NCBI RefSeq assembly: GCF_040939455.1
Contig: NC_134108.1
Span: 8,399,501 to 8,463,500 of the forward strand
Direction of reading: 5' to 3'
Length of the DNA: 64,000 nt
From: Microcebus murinus
Lineage: Eukaryota > Chordata > Mammalia > Primates > Cheirogaleidae
Below are positions 1 to 18,369 of the stretch, in pieces. The first letter of the stretch is position 1. Every line of letters starts with the position of its first letter. A program made the translations under genes and the position numbers. Below the pieces are notes generated by a model. The model did no database searches and was not told the origin of the DNA. It saw nothing but the letters and a program-made list of their open reading frames with translations.

Positions 1-1328
1 TGGAATGATTAAGTAATTTACCTAAAGTCACATTGTAATCTGGGTCTGTTTGACTCCAAAACCTATGCTTTGTTTAGGCAAAGAAGTTAAGAAGTTAGAA
101 TATCCCACTATCTTGGCTGAAAAATTTTTTCTAAACCAATTCTAATTTCTTAATAGATCCTTATTATCTAATGTGCATTTCCCTCTCATAGTCTCTCTCT
201 TGCCAAGAAATTTGTTTGGAGGTTAAGGAAGCTTAATTAGAATAAATTTAAATTAGACCCTAGTTAAATTTTTTATTTTAAAATTGTATTTATGTTCCAC
301 CTCTAAACTAGAGACTATGGGTGATCAAAATAATGAAATGGATTCAGAGAGAGCAGAATAGTAATAACATGTATGTATAAGAATTTACAAACCAAAGAAG
401 AAATCAAATAACACTCTACCACGTTAAAAAAAAATCACACCGTATAGCTTATACATAGTTAAAAAATCAAACAAAACAGAAAATCACTAACTCTCAAATT
501 ACTTCTACCATACCATGAAGTCATTATTACCTTACATTTCAAATGTATGCTATTCAATAAAATCATAAGTCGTCCTTCATCTAATTTATTGCTGGTTTTG
601 TTTCCCACTTTTCAATGCCATCAGTGTGAGAAAAGTTACAATAAGTATTTTATCTCTATCCCCCCAACCGCCCCCTAAACAACCTGCTCCAATGGCTGGC
701 CTCGGATGCCCACCCTACCTTTGCCTCTGCTTCCACAGGAGAGACCAGGGGAGGCCGCTCTGGTGACAAAGCAGTCTGGGCTTCCTGTCAGAACCACTGA
801 CGTGCTGCTCTTTCCTTCCTGTTGGGCGCAGCCTGAAGCCACCCTACGTGGCCAGCCCCAAGCGCTTCTGTGGCTGCTCCCACACCACCAGGGAGCAAAG
901 CCACCCAAAACCACACCAAGGAGCTCTTGTATGCCAAAATTTTACATTTTTAGCTGGAGGAAAGACCATGCTGACGGGAGGGAAATGTTTCCCCCAAGGA
1001 AACCCCCCATAGAGACTAGAGGCTTAAAATATTCAAATGTTCCCACGTTTGTGAGGGGTTTCACGTTGACTTCAAGTGGAAATGACTAACTACATCTCAT
1101 ACAACAGCTGCTACCTCAAGAACCAATTTATAACAAGACTGGCACAGACATTTTGGGGGTAAGTTTCTTTGACGCAGAGCATGTATATGGAATATTATAC
1201 AATTTATAAGTGCTGCTTGATAAATTCCCAAAGTGAACACATCGTATAGAGAAACGGAACAGGAACAGCATCCCAGAACCCCCCTCCTCCCCTCCACCTC
1301 TTCGGGTAACTACCTTCCTCCTCGTGTA
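1..1328. other. Intergenic, no gene recognised
   Basis: 1-660 is AT-rich with nothing I can name. 660-1090 is less AT-rich and open on both strands (706-1089 plus, 675-914 minus), but neither frame resembles a known protein. SYTL3, expected beyond DYNLT1 from human gene order, shows no exon here. Confidence 0.6.
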
Positions 1329-1457
1329 TTTTTATTCTGTTAGAGGGGGTCTCGCTATGTTGCCCAGGCTGGTCTCAAACTCCTGGCCTCAAGCCATCTT
1401 CCCACCTCCACCTCCCAAAGAAGCTGGGATCACAGGCACGAGCCACCACACCCAGCT
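1329..1457 (-). repeat. Alu monomer fragment
   Basis: Antisense Alu arm with tgttgcccaggctggtctca, cctcccaaag and gagccaccacacccagct. Only one arm is present (FLAM/FRAM-like). Confidence 0.85.
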
Positions 1458-1465
1458 CCTGGGGT

Positions 1466-2825
1466 AACTATTATCACCACCTCTAACACCATCAATTGGC
1501 TTTCTGTTTTCTTGCTTTGTATAAATAGAATCACATGATTTTTTAAAATTATTTTATCATATTATGGGGGTACAAATATTATTAGGGTTACATATATTGC
1601 CCCTGCCATTCCTCCACCCGCCCCCCCCTTACCAAAACATCAAGCGTGTCCTACCCTCAGGTGGTGCGCATCGCACTTTTTTGTAAGTGTAAATTCTTCC
1701 CCTCCTCCCCCCTCCCATTTGCCCACCACCCGATAAAAGTTTGTTTGCTTGTTTGTTTGTTTTCCTTTTTTGATCTTTGGGTTACATTGTATATCTTAGC
1801 CTTTCCCTTGGAAGGGCTAGATGTATTCCCTCTCCCCCTTCCACTATGCTCACCACAACCCTTAGATGTGTATCTCCCCTCCCCCAAACCCTAGTGGGCA
1901 CTATCCCCATTTGAGCACCATGGTTTTAATCAATCAGTACCAATTTGATGGCCAGTAGATGTGGAGCCCGTTTTCTTGATCTTGTGTCACCTCATTTTGG
2001 ATAACGGGTTTAAGCTTAATGCAGGATAGCATAAATGGTGCTAGCTCACTGTCATTTCCTAGAATTGAACAGTATTCCATTGTGAGCATACACCAAATTT
2101 TAGTTATCCACTCATGAATAGAATCGTATGATTTTTAACAGTCATGTCTGGCTTCTGTTTAGCATTAGGCTTGTGGGATTCACCCATACTGTGGCGCGGT
2201 TATCATTTGCATTCTCATTGCTGTACATCGTTGCATGAACATACAGTTATTTACCTGCTGAGCTGTTGAGGGGCATTGGCGTTACAGATAACCTCTGGCT
2301 ATTATGAATAGTGTTGCTAAAAACATTCTTGTATAGTCCTTTGGGTGAATATTTGTACATGTTTCTGCTGAATGTGTGTATAGGAGTGGAATTGCTGGGC
2401 CATGGGTTAGGAGTATGTTCAACTTTAGCAGATGCTGCCGGTTTTCCAAAGCAGGTGCACTAATTTACTACGTTCCTACCAGCAACAAGTTTCTGTCGCT
2501 CCACTCCTTCACTTTACATTGATATTATTAGTAACTGCCTTTTTTATTTTATCCTTCCAGGTAGGTATATAGTGGTATCACATTATGGTTCTAACATGTA
2601 TGTCTCTGATGTTTAGTGTGGCGGGACAATTTGAGCGTTGTTTTATACGCTTATTGGATATCTACTTTTATGTAGGGCTGTTCGAGTCTTTTGCCTGTTT
2701 CTCTATTGGGTTATCTTTATGCCTTCCTCCTATTGATTGGTAGAAGTTCTTTATATATTCAGGATATGAGTTCTTTGTTGGATAAATTACAGCTATCTCC
2801 TCCCATTCTGTAGGCTTTTTTTTAT
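1466..2825 (-). repeat. Old L1 3' part, antisense, split by a younger L1
   Basis: Reads as an antisense ORF2/3' region, for example gtggaattgctgggccatgg at 2388 and the surrounding pattern. The copy is interrupted at 1545-2116 by a younger L1 tail. Confidence 0.7.
1545..2116 (-). repeat. Lemur-type L1 3' end, 5'-truncated, antisense
   Basis: Antisense 3' tail with atattatgggggtacaaat and ggtggtgcgcatcgcact, a pattern known from strepsirrhine L1 3' UTRs. It is flanked by an imperfect 20-bp target duplication, aatagaatcacatgattttt at 1524-1543 and aatagaatcgtatgattttt at 2117-2136. Confidence 0.75.
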
Positions 2826-5536
2826 CCCCTTCATGGGCCCTTTTGAGGGTCTCAGATGCACTCCTGAGGGTAAACAGTGTGAACTCTAAATAAGAAAATG
2901 GGACACTGGGGGAGTCAGGTGCATTGTGTGCTGCATCGTGAAGTCTTTCAATTCTGAAATCTCGCTCTTCTGTGGCCTGAAGATGATGACGTGAGGTGGG
3001 AAACTGTACCAGGTGAGGGACAGGGTCGTTAGAAGGTGGAGGTGGGCTGCAGAGGGTGAGAAGGACGGTAGGGAAGAGTGAATTTAGAGGGTAAGCTTTA
3101 GGGTAAAACGGATCTCAGTGACTTTAAGCAAAACACTCAGCCTCCTGGAGCCTGTTGAGGATTAGAATATTCGGAAGAAAATGCTTTTGGAACGACAGTA
3201 ACCTGGAATCATTATTTCCAAAGTAGGGCTATTGGTTTGCTTGTGCCGCTGTGGCGAATACTACAGAACGGGTGGCTCAAACAACAGGAATTTATTTGTT
3301 CACAATCCTAACGGCTGGAAGTCCAAGATCAAGACATCAGCAGGGTTGATTTCTTCTGGAGTCCTGTCTCCTCGACTTACAGATGGCCACATTTGTGCCT
3401 GTCTTCATATGGTGGTCTCTCTGTGCCCCTCTTCGTCCTAATCTCCTCTTCCTATAAGGACACAAATCATATTGGTTTAGGGCCCATTTTACTTTAATTA
3501 CTCCTTAAAAGGCCCTATCTCTAAATACAGTCACATTGTGAGATGTGAATGTGCAAATTTTGGGGGGACACAACTTGGCCCATAAAAGTAGGATATACGA
3601 AGAAAATATTAGAATTTCTATTTATTTTTTTAAAAGCCAAAACTGAAACTTCATTACTTTTTAAAAACAGATTCATAGTTGATATCATTTAAAAATAAAC
3701 ATATCCTTTGATATATGCACAAAAAGTTGTTCCTTCCAAAGGGGCATGGTTGGAGGGGTTTGGAGATCACTGATAGAAAACCTCAGGGAAAGTGGACAGC
3801 AGGCTGAGGAGTTGCCTAAGACAGGCTGAAACTGGGCACTGAAAGTGAGCAGGCATAAATGAGACCAAATCCAAAGGCCATTAACAACAGTGAAAGATGC
3901 AGGGTCAGACCGAGAAGGAAGAACATCAGAATGAAAGAGAGAAACCTTCCAAAGCTGCGTATGTACTAGGAGGTATTGCTCTTCATCCGTAAGCGTCCCT
4001 GCCCTGTAAATGCAGGCGTGGCTGTGTTTGGACAATGAAATGTGTACAAAGGTGGCACTTGCCACTCAGGAGCAGCAGCATCCTAGACGGTATCTGGGCC
4101 ACCATTCCCTCCCCCTTTCCTCTCTCTTGATGACTCCAGAAACAAGCTTGGTCTCTGTCCTCCTGGTCTCGGTGTGGGGAAGACATGCAGCAGAGCCACA
4201 GCAGACCCTGGATGGTCCCGTCGTGTGAGTGGAAAAGAAGTCTGCATTGTTGTCGGCTACTAAGAGTCTAGGGTCGTTTGTTTTTGCAGCTAACCTAGCC
4301 TATTCTGACTGATGCAGTGTGTTTTTTTCATATACACAGAAGTGATGACCAAACTATTTAACAACTACTATAGCATGAACATCGACCACTTGGGTCAAAT
4401 ACCAGCTAAGGCCCTGCTATGCAACAGTTGTTCTTTAGTTGTTGGGTCTTGGGGATGGAGTCCCAGAAAAGAGGTTGCAGTAGCCAGCACTGGGAGGAAG
4501 AGGGACCCAAGGGGCCAGAGCAACTGCCATTTCCAGGGGGCACAGAGGTATTTCAGCACAACTGTGCCCATGCTTCCCAGCTGAAAAGCAGATTTAAATA
4601 TAGGCAGTTCTTAGCTGATCTCTTTAGCATCTAATTTCTCAGCATAGGACTCTCACTTTAGATCTGTGTCAGCCAGAGTTTCTTTTACATTACAACACCG
4701 AATCCCTCAGCCTTGGGCATTTTGAATTGCCATCGTCATCATCATTGCCATTGTCTTCTTTTTCTTCTATCATTATTATTATTATTATTGGCTTAGCATG
4801 AATCCATGGTATATATCAGGAACACACTGCTAGGCACAGGGGAGGGAAGGAAAAGCTGCATATCAGAAGGACTGGCTTTGGATTGTGAAGGCCTGCAGAT
4901 CACAGCAGGGCACTGCAAGATGTTACTGATAGTACTTGTTGATGTAACAGTTTTGTTGGTCACTGTGACAATTAGGCCCACACTTGCTAAGTTAAGGCAC
5001 TGGCAACCACAGTCTCTATTTCTACAGAGTTTGCATGTAAGAGATTTGACTCAGAGGAAGAAAAGTGATTGCATGAAACACCTGCCAATCTATGACTAAC
5101 CTCCAAATTGAAAAATAAACCAAAGATTCACTCCACTGACTTACTGCACAGACTGAACATTATTCTAAAATATGGCTGAATACTAGAGATTTATGGGAAG
5201 TTACGAGCCGATGTGTTTAGGCTCCAGTGCTTCTGATGGACATCCTTTATGGCAGATGGGAGGTGCTGGAAATGGCAGCTAGTAAACTGCCAAATGTCAT
5301 ACCAATTCTAAATTCCTTAGCCCTACAGACTGCACATCAATTGGGCAGAACATGACACCACATCACTGCATTTTCCCAAGCACTGCAACATCACATGAGC
5401 CTAGGGAATTCAAGCTCTCCTATTTACAGAAATCAGTCTTTAAAAATATTCCATAAAGACCATGTTTTAGTCAACTTTGTAGCCCCAACCCCAGCTCAAA
5501 GCCTGACACAAAAGGAGTGCTCAATACATGCACCAG
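2826..5536. other. Intergenic, one old repeat, no gene
   Basis: Apart from the repeat at 3226-3592 and a short ATT run near 4773-4789, I see only unique sequence. The open frames on either strand (3685-4228, 4312-4634, 4793-5099) are short and unsupported. Confidence 0.6.
3226..3592 (+). repeat. Ancient mammalian interspersed repeat, family not named
   Basis: It follows a widespread repeat pattern (aacaacaggaatttatttgt, ggaagtccaagatcaag, aaatacagtcacattgtgag, ttggggggacacaa). I recognise the pattern but cannot assign the family with certainty. Confidence 0.5.
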
Positions 5537-6119
5537 GTCTGTCCGGGAACTATCCAGCCTTTGTTAATATGAGAACGGTTTGCACGACATTGCTATAACC
5601 TGGCAGCCACAGAGAGTGGACTGGGTGGGCATGAGTGAACAGTGACGACTTCACTGTACTGGTCAGCGGGGTGCTAGGCACTGTTGGGTGAGCACGCGCA
5701 CTGTGTGGCCGTCACATTCAAAGTGAGTGAGTACAGCAACAACTCTGCATCACATTTTGTGTTAAGCTTGAACATTCCTATGCAGAAACCATTCAGATGA
5801 TTAAGGAGGCTTTCGGGGACATGCACTGAGTGCAGCACAAACACAAGTGTGGCACAAACGCTTCAAAGATGGTCGAGAATCTGTTGAAAGTGATGCATGT
5901 TCTGGAAGGCCTGCAAAAAGCAGAACACCTGAGAATGCTGAACGTGTACAGGTTAGGTTAAGAGATGCTGGGAGAACTGTGTGAGGCCCTAAGGTGCCTA
6001 CTTTGAAGGGGACTGAGGTGTCACTGTCCTAATGTGCAATGTTTCTTGTATCTTGTATCTTCTTCAATAAATGCCTTTATTTTTTATATTACATGGCTGG
6101 ATACGTTCTGGACAAATCT
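5537..6119 (+). mobile_element. Fossil Tc1/mariner element with terminal inverted repeats
   Basis: The left end reads tgtccgggaactatccagcc (5540-5559). The reverse complement of the right end reads tgtccagaacgtatccagcc, so the ends are inverted repeats with four mismatches in 20. Inside, at 5740-5935, a decayed frame resembles the N-terminal helix-turn-helix of a mariner transposase (CITFCVKL, ETIQMIKEAFGD, with a stop after). Most of the transposase is missing. It cannot be active. Confidence 0.7.
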
Positions 6120-7320
6120 CACATGTTGGTGCATAGCAAAAGAAATACCCAACAGAGTAAACAGAAAATGTGCGGAATGGGGGAAAATATTTTCTAACTA
6201 TACATCCAACAGGGCACTGATACCGAGAACTTACAAGGAACTCAAATAACTCAACAAAAAACCCCCACATAATCCCATTAGAAAGTAGACTCCCTAAATC
6301 TATTGAAATAAAAAAAATAAATTTAAAAAAGTGGGCTGCACCTATAATTCTAGCTACTCAGGAGGCTGAGGCAAGAAGCTTGCTTGAGCCCAGGAGATGG
6401 AGGTTGCAGTGAGCTAGTACAATGCCACTGCACTCCGGCCCAAGCAACAGAGCAAAACTCTGTCTCAAAAGAAAAAGAAAAAGAAAAGAAAAAAATGGGC
6501 TAAGGACACAAACAGACATTTTTCAAAAGAAGACAAATGGCCAAGAATCATATCAAAAAATGTTCAATATCACTAATCATCAGAGAAATGCAAACTAAAA
6601 TCATAGTGAGACATCATCTTACACCAAGAAGAATGGCTATTATTAAAAAAAAAAAACAAAAAATAACAGATATTGGCAAAAATGTGGAGAAAAGGGAACA
6701 CTGTTGGGAATGTAAATTAGTGGAACCTTTTTGGAAAACAGTATGGAGATTTCTCAAAGAACTAAAAATAGAACTACCAAAAGATCCAGCAATCCCACTA
6801 CTGGGTATCTACCCAAAGGAAAAGAAATCAATATATAAAAAAGATCCCTGCACTGGTATGTTTGCCGCAACACAATTCACAATAGCAAAGCTATGGAATC
6901 AACCTAAGTGTTCATTGGTAGAAGACTGGATAAAGAAAATGTAGCAAATATACACAATGGAATACTATTCAGCCATAAAAAAGAATGAAATCATGTCTTT
7001 TGTAGCAACATGGATGAAACTAGAGGTCGTTATCTTAAATGAAACAACTCAGACACAGAAAGTTGCATGTTCTCACTTACATGCAAGAGCTAAATGACAT
7101 GCACACATGGACACGGGGTGTGTAACGATGGACAGTGGAGGGGTGGGGATGTGATGAGCAGATGATGGCAGGCTGTTTGGTAGGTACAATGTGCATGGCC
7201 TCAGGGATGTATGAAGCCATGCACATTGCTGAAGGCCCCGAATTCACCACAATGCAGTACATCAATGTAGCACAATTGCACTTGTGCCACATGAATATGT
7301 AGACATAAGAAATAAATGAG
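6120..7320 (+). repeat. L1 3' end, sense, 5'-truncated
   Basis: Matches the L1 ORF2 C-terminal region; the frame 6537-6944 includes [17 protein letters not shown] and KLWNQPKCS. This is followed by the 3' region (ggaatactattcagccataa). The frame is disrupted upstream, and an Alu arm is inserted at 6332-6492. It is a fossil. Confidence 0.9.
6332..6492 (+). repeat. Alu right-arm fragment inside L1
   Basis: Sense Alu arm (actcaggaggctgaggcaag ... ctctgtctcaaaag) with an A-rich tail. L1 sequence repeats at both edges (aaagtgggct and aaaatgggct), which is the target duplication. Confidence 0.85.
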
Positions 7321-7494
7321 GAAAAAAATAAAACAAAATACAGATGGGGGAAAAAAAGACATTGAAGCTCCTAGGAATGACTGAGGAAAAAATAGACACC
7401 CACTCTCAGATGCTTGGACCCGTCTCAGAGGTTTCTAGGCTCTAATCTTTTGGAGTGACTGCAAATTGAAGAATTGCAACGTTTGTGATAAGTG

Positions 7495-7722
7495 GCTTCT
7501 CATTTAAAAAATTCATCTTGGGGGAAATGGGCATTTATTGAAACCTTAAAATCTGTACCCCCATAATATGCCAAAATAAAAAAAAATTCATCTCACCTAA
7601 TGGGTATAGTAAACACTATTTGGGTGACAGGCACACTTATAGCCATGACTCAAGCATTACAAAAGTGATCCATGTAACCAAAAACATCTGTACCTCCTTA
7701 ATATTTTGAAATAAAAAATTCA
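7495..7722 (+). repeat. L1 3' tail fragments in tandem
   Basis: Two L1-like 3' ends follow each other: ctgtacccccataatatgcc with aaaataaaa at 7553-7585, and acatctgtacctccttaata with gaaataaaa at 7684-7717. Confidence 0.65.
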
Positions 7723-10204
7723 TTCCAGTGAAAAACAATCTGGTTAGAACTGTAGAAGATTCTTCTGTTTTTGCTTCACATTTATTTTCCTTGAAAAACT
7801 GTTATGGAATCTTTTTCTAAAGCTCCGGCATATTCTTGGGGAGACGTCAAAACTGGAATAGAATAAAAGAACGAAATACGGTACATAAAATTTTCCAGTA
7901 CTTAAAAAAGAATTCATTGTGGCTGATAGGATTTTGTTCTTGTTCAATTTCCTTTTTAAAGGAAATATTACAACTTTACAGAAAAGTACACATTGAATTA
8001 GTAACATACAAGTATCCCCACTTAGTTTTTTTAAACATCTTGCCTTATTTACTTTGAATAATTTTTTAAGATGCATCTTTCCAGATACAAGTGAAGTCCA
8101 CTGCACACCCCTCTGCTATTGCATTCACTACACTACAGAGATTTTACGCTTTTACTACATATATAACAATAATCATAGATAATATTATTTTGCATGATCT
8201 CAAAGTTTATACACATGGCAACATGATGAAAAAAATATACTGAATAAGTGAACAAATAGCTCTGAAGATAAACAGATTAACTCATCCATTTATTGGCAGA
8301 CTCAAAATGCCATATACCACGATCATTTAATAAGTGTTCTTTAATAGTTAAAATTTGAGAGTGGTACCCAATGCGTATAAGCTTAATTCATGTAAAAATT
8401 TTTTAAATGCACAGTTTATATGTTTTCTATTGAGTTATGTGCATGCTGATGATTCTTAGTTGCAATACAACTCAAGCTCTATGCATTAATAAAGCACTAT
8501 CACAGCAGCCATTTAGGAAATTTATTTAAATCGTGTAGTTCTTAAAACATTGTGGGGCAAATTAAAAAGTGTCTCAAGTCCACACTCCTCAGTGGCAGAT
8601 TTTTACTCAAAACCTGTTTACTCTTGCTTTGCACACTAGGCTAGTCAAACTCCAGGTCCACAACAAAGCAGCAGGAGCAAAGAAGGAGGGAGTCAAAAGG
8701 CCCCTGTTTGGCTCAGGATCACGGTGGGGCTGAGGGTCTGAAACCAGGTAGGTGGAAAAGGACACCTAGAATGGGATCACAGGTGAAGCTGGGGGTGGCA
8801 GGAAGACAGCAATGTCAGAATCAGAATCACATGCAGACTGAGGACAAAGCTAAAACACTAGAACAGGTGACTTGAAGCCAGATAATAAGGGAACATGAAA
8901 GGAATAAAGCTCATTAGCCAACAAGAGGGAGATGAGGTGTGGGAGAGCAACCAGGCTGCCCAGGTCTCCTTGCTCAGGCCAAGTGCCAGGGGAAAAAGGC
9001 CTTGGGTCTGTTGTCACTCTGCCCTCTCCCCCCCCCCTCCACCTCTCTGTTTCCCACAAGGAGGCAGGCAATTGCATCTTCCCCCACTCCCCAGTTCTCT
9101 TCGTTTGGGTCTGAGTTAGAGCTAACGCCACAGGGAAATCCTTCTTTCAATACATTTTAATTGTACACCTGCTATGCACCTGCAGGCGCGAATGGGATAC
9201 ACTAGCCAATAAAATGGGTTCTGCCTGCACAGAACTTAGCTTCTAGATGGAGAGACACCATAAACAACAACCATAAATACATCCCTCCAAAGTGAGGGAA
9301 GTGCTAGGAAGGAAACCACACGGGATGCAGGAATGGAGAATAAGGATGCTGGCTACTTTAGATGCAGTGATCAGAGAAGGCCTCTGTAGAAGAGGTTTTC
9401 AGCTAAGACATGTTAAAGTTTCATCATCCAAAGACCACCAGCAGTAAGTCCGTAGTCTAATAACACTGCAAGCATTGACTCATGGCAAGGCAAAATGAGA
9501 GCAAGGAGGGAAGCATCTTTGGGTTAGATTTCTCAGGTCACAGTTGGTCAGTTGTAATCCAGGTGACAGATACCAGCGTTGAACTGAAGCCAGGAGCATA
9601 CAGGGTAGAAACAGCAAGAGTTGCTAATGGAATGAATGTGGGATTCTACCAAGTCCCTGTGACTTTTGTGGTCAGCTCTTCCCTGGGGAATGGGAAGTGG
9701 GATCTAGCAGCTGGGTTTTGGAGAGGTAAGAAATGACAGCCTGACTTCAAGTGCATGGTAAAACCAGAAAAAGCAAACCCCAAAGTCAAAACTCTGAGCC
9801 TGAGTACATGCAGACAGGTGCATACACCCCAGCCTTTCAAGGAGAACAGTCTAGCAGAGGCAGGTACAATTACTAATTTCCCTAAAGATCCCTAGATACA
9901 AGTCAAGGCTGTGTCTAGTTCATTCAAGGCAGCCAGGAAGTGTGCTGCATTTTTACAAAAGTGTCCACCCCCCATTTTTTTTTAAGTGGTGCTGAAAGGA
10001 AAAATTCTCATTTTTATGGAAAACTCTCATACTGTTTGTGCATTATCTTCATAAGTCACTTTACAACCTGTGACTGGGTGTCTAATTTCAACGTTCACAT
10101 GAATCCACACCGCACGAGCTGGGGGCAGGGGCCAGGACAACGCTCTCCCTCCAGGACTGGCTTTTGTGCATATTTTGTTTTAGTCGCTACGGCTTAGAGA
10201 GTTG
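7723..10204. other. Intergenic upstream of DYNLT1, no gene recognised
   Basis: No Alu or L1 copy is visible. 9150-9290 has a loose old-repeat look (cacctgctatgcacc ... ttctagatggagag). Small frames at 7744-8106, 8850-9160 and 9482-9840 are unsupported. Distal regulatory sequence of DYNLT1 may lie here. Confidence 0.55.
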
Positions 10205-10429
10205 CCTGGCCACCCTCACGGGTTCCCATGGAGACCACCACCTCCCCATGGGCCCGGGGTGACTATTCCCCCGGGCCGAGCCCCGCCCTGCACTGCGGGG
10301 GCGCAGTGACGGCCGTGGGGCGGGGCCCGCGCTGGGCGTGGCCAGTGCGCTCAAGAGAGGGGGCGGGGCCTGAGTGCGCCTGCGCGGTCCGCTCTACTCA
10401 GGGAGGCGGAGAAGACGCGCTGTGGAAAG

Positions 10430-17228
<6,799 letters not shown>

Positions 17229-17605
17229 CCTCCTAGTCCAGCCTGTGATCTTTCACCTCTGTCTCAATGTTTCTTTTCCATTTTCTAACCACCAACTATG
17301 AATTCAAATGAACACCTTTCTTGTCCTTAAGTATGTGTTTTGTGGCACTCTCAAAATATAGAGGAAAAAAACCAAATGGCTGCACTGTTATGTGAACTGT
17401 ACACCGCAACTCCGATGAATAATTTGAAGTGTGTAGTCTGAAGCCTGTATTGCCACTTGTCTTAACTCTGAATATTTCTTTTCAAAGGTGCTAAAAGCTG
17501 AAATCTGCTAATGTGAAACTTGCTCTACTCTTTGAAATGATTCAAATACACTAATTTTCCATACTTTATACTTTTGTTAGAATAAATTATTCAGATTTAA
17601 CGTCT
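17229..17605 (+). other. DYNLT1: DYNLT1 3' UTR
   Basis: About 375 nt lie from the stop codon to the expected cleavage point just after the AATAAA at 17581. The end is estimated from the signal and the GT-rich stretch that follows it. Confidence 0.8.
17581..17586 (+). terminator. DYNLT1: DYNLT1 polyadenylation signal AATAAA
   Basis: A canonical hexamer lies 353 nt after the stop and is followed by a GT/T-rich stretch (gtctgttgtgttcttcatg) suited to CstF binding. It is the only AATAAA in this 3' UTR. Confidence 0.85.
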
Positions 17606-18369
17606 GTTGTGTTCTTCATGTTCTACATAGTATCACAAATGAACTCTTCGTATCTAGTTAGTGACTTCAGCATCTATAAAAGAAAAGTTCTGCTTTGGTC
17701 CTCTCCAACATGACTTATTCATTTCACCTGTGGGACCAGGAGCCCGACAGTTCTGCTAGGTTCTGGTTAGATTCCTACCCCTGGGCATCATAAAGTTACT
17801 CTTAACCACCACTATAGTCTACACTGGGCTGTGCGCGATCATCTGTGCCTGTTGACTATAGTCCATGCTGGTACCGAAGTGGTTAAGCTCCCTCTTCTAG
17901 AGGCGAAGGAGTGGTGGTGGGTGGGGGGCAAGCCAAGTACTGTTCTGTTAGCCAGAGAGCTCTAACTTACTCTTGGCTCAAAGCTGTAACACCACAACTT
18001 TTAATCCCATGTTCTGTTTTTCAGTAGCAATTACAAACTGTTCTAGTACTTTACAAAATGCTTTCACAATCATTCATTTTGTGTCCACAACAATTACGCA
18101 GTTATTTAAAATCAGAAAATGTACTTGGAGGTTGTCAGATTGGTCTAGTCACATATCCACATAAGTAGGGAGGTTGGCCCCAAACCCTGGTCTGGTCTTC
18201 ATCTTTAGCTCTTCCCCAGGCCATGCAGACATGGCAATAAAGACACTTCCGTGTCTACTTGCTGAAATGAAAAAAGCCCTGCTCTTGTCTTTTAAAGACC
18301 TTTCATCAGACACTCATGTCTGAAAGGCCAAATTAACTCCACACACAAAGAGCAAACAAGTCAAGATAC
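17606..18369. other. Spacer between convergent DYNLT1 and TMEM181
   Basis: About 0.76 kb between the two predicted cleavage sites. Contains a short TTAA-flanked segment at 17806-17882. No exon seen. Confidence 0.75.
17806..17882. mobile_element. Possible TTAA-flanked mini-element (77 bp)
   Basis: TTAA at 17802-17805 and 17883-17886 encloses a segment that starts CCACC and ends GTGG, with actatagtc repeated inside at about 17811 and 17855. The termini match each other over only about 4-5 bases, so chance is quite possible. Confidence 0.25.

Noticed and set aside
6537..6944. 135-codon open frame resembling reverse-transcriptase C-terminus
   Set aside because: It is a 5'-truncated L1 fossil, not a host gene.
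1..10204. Search for SYTL3 exons or a divergent partner of DYNLT1
   Set aside because: Human gene order predicts SYTL3 on this side on the minus strand, but I saw no exon encoding its conserved N-terminus; it probably begins beyond the left edge.
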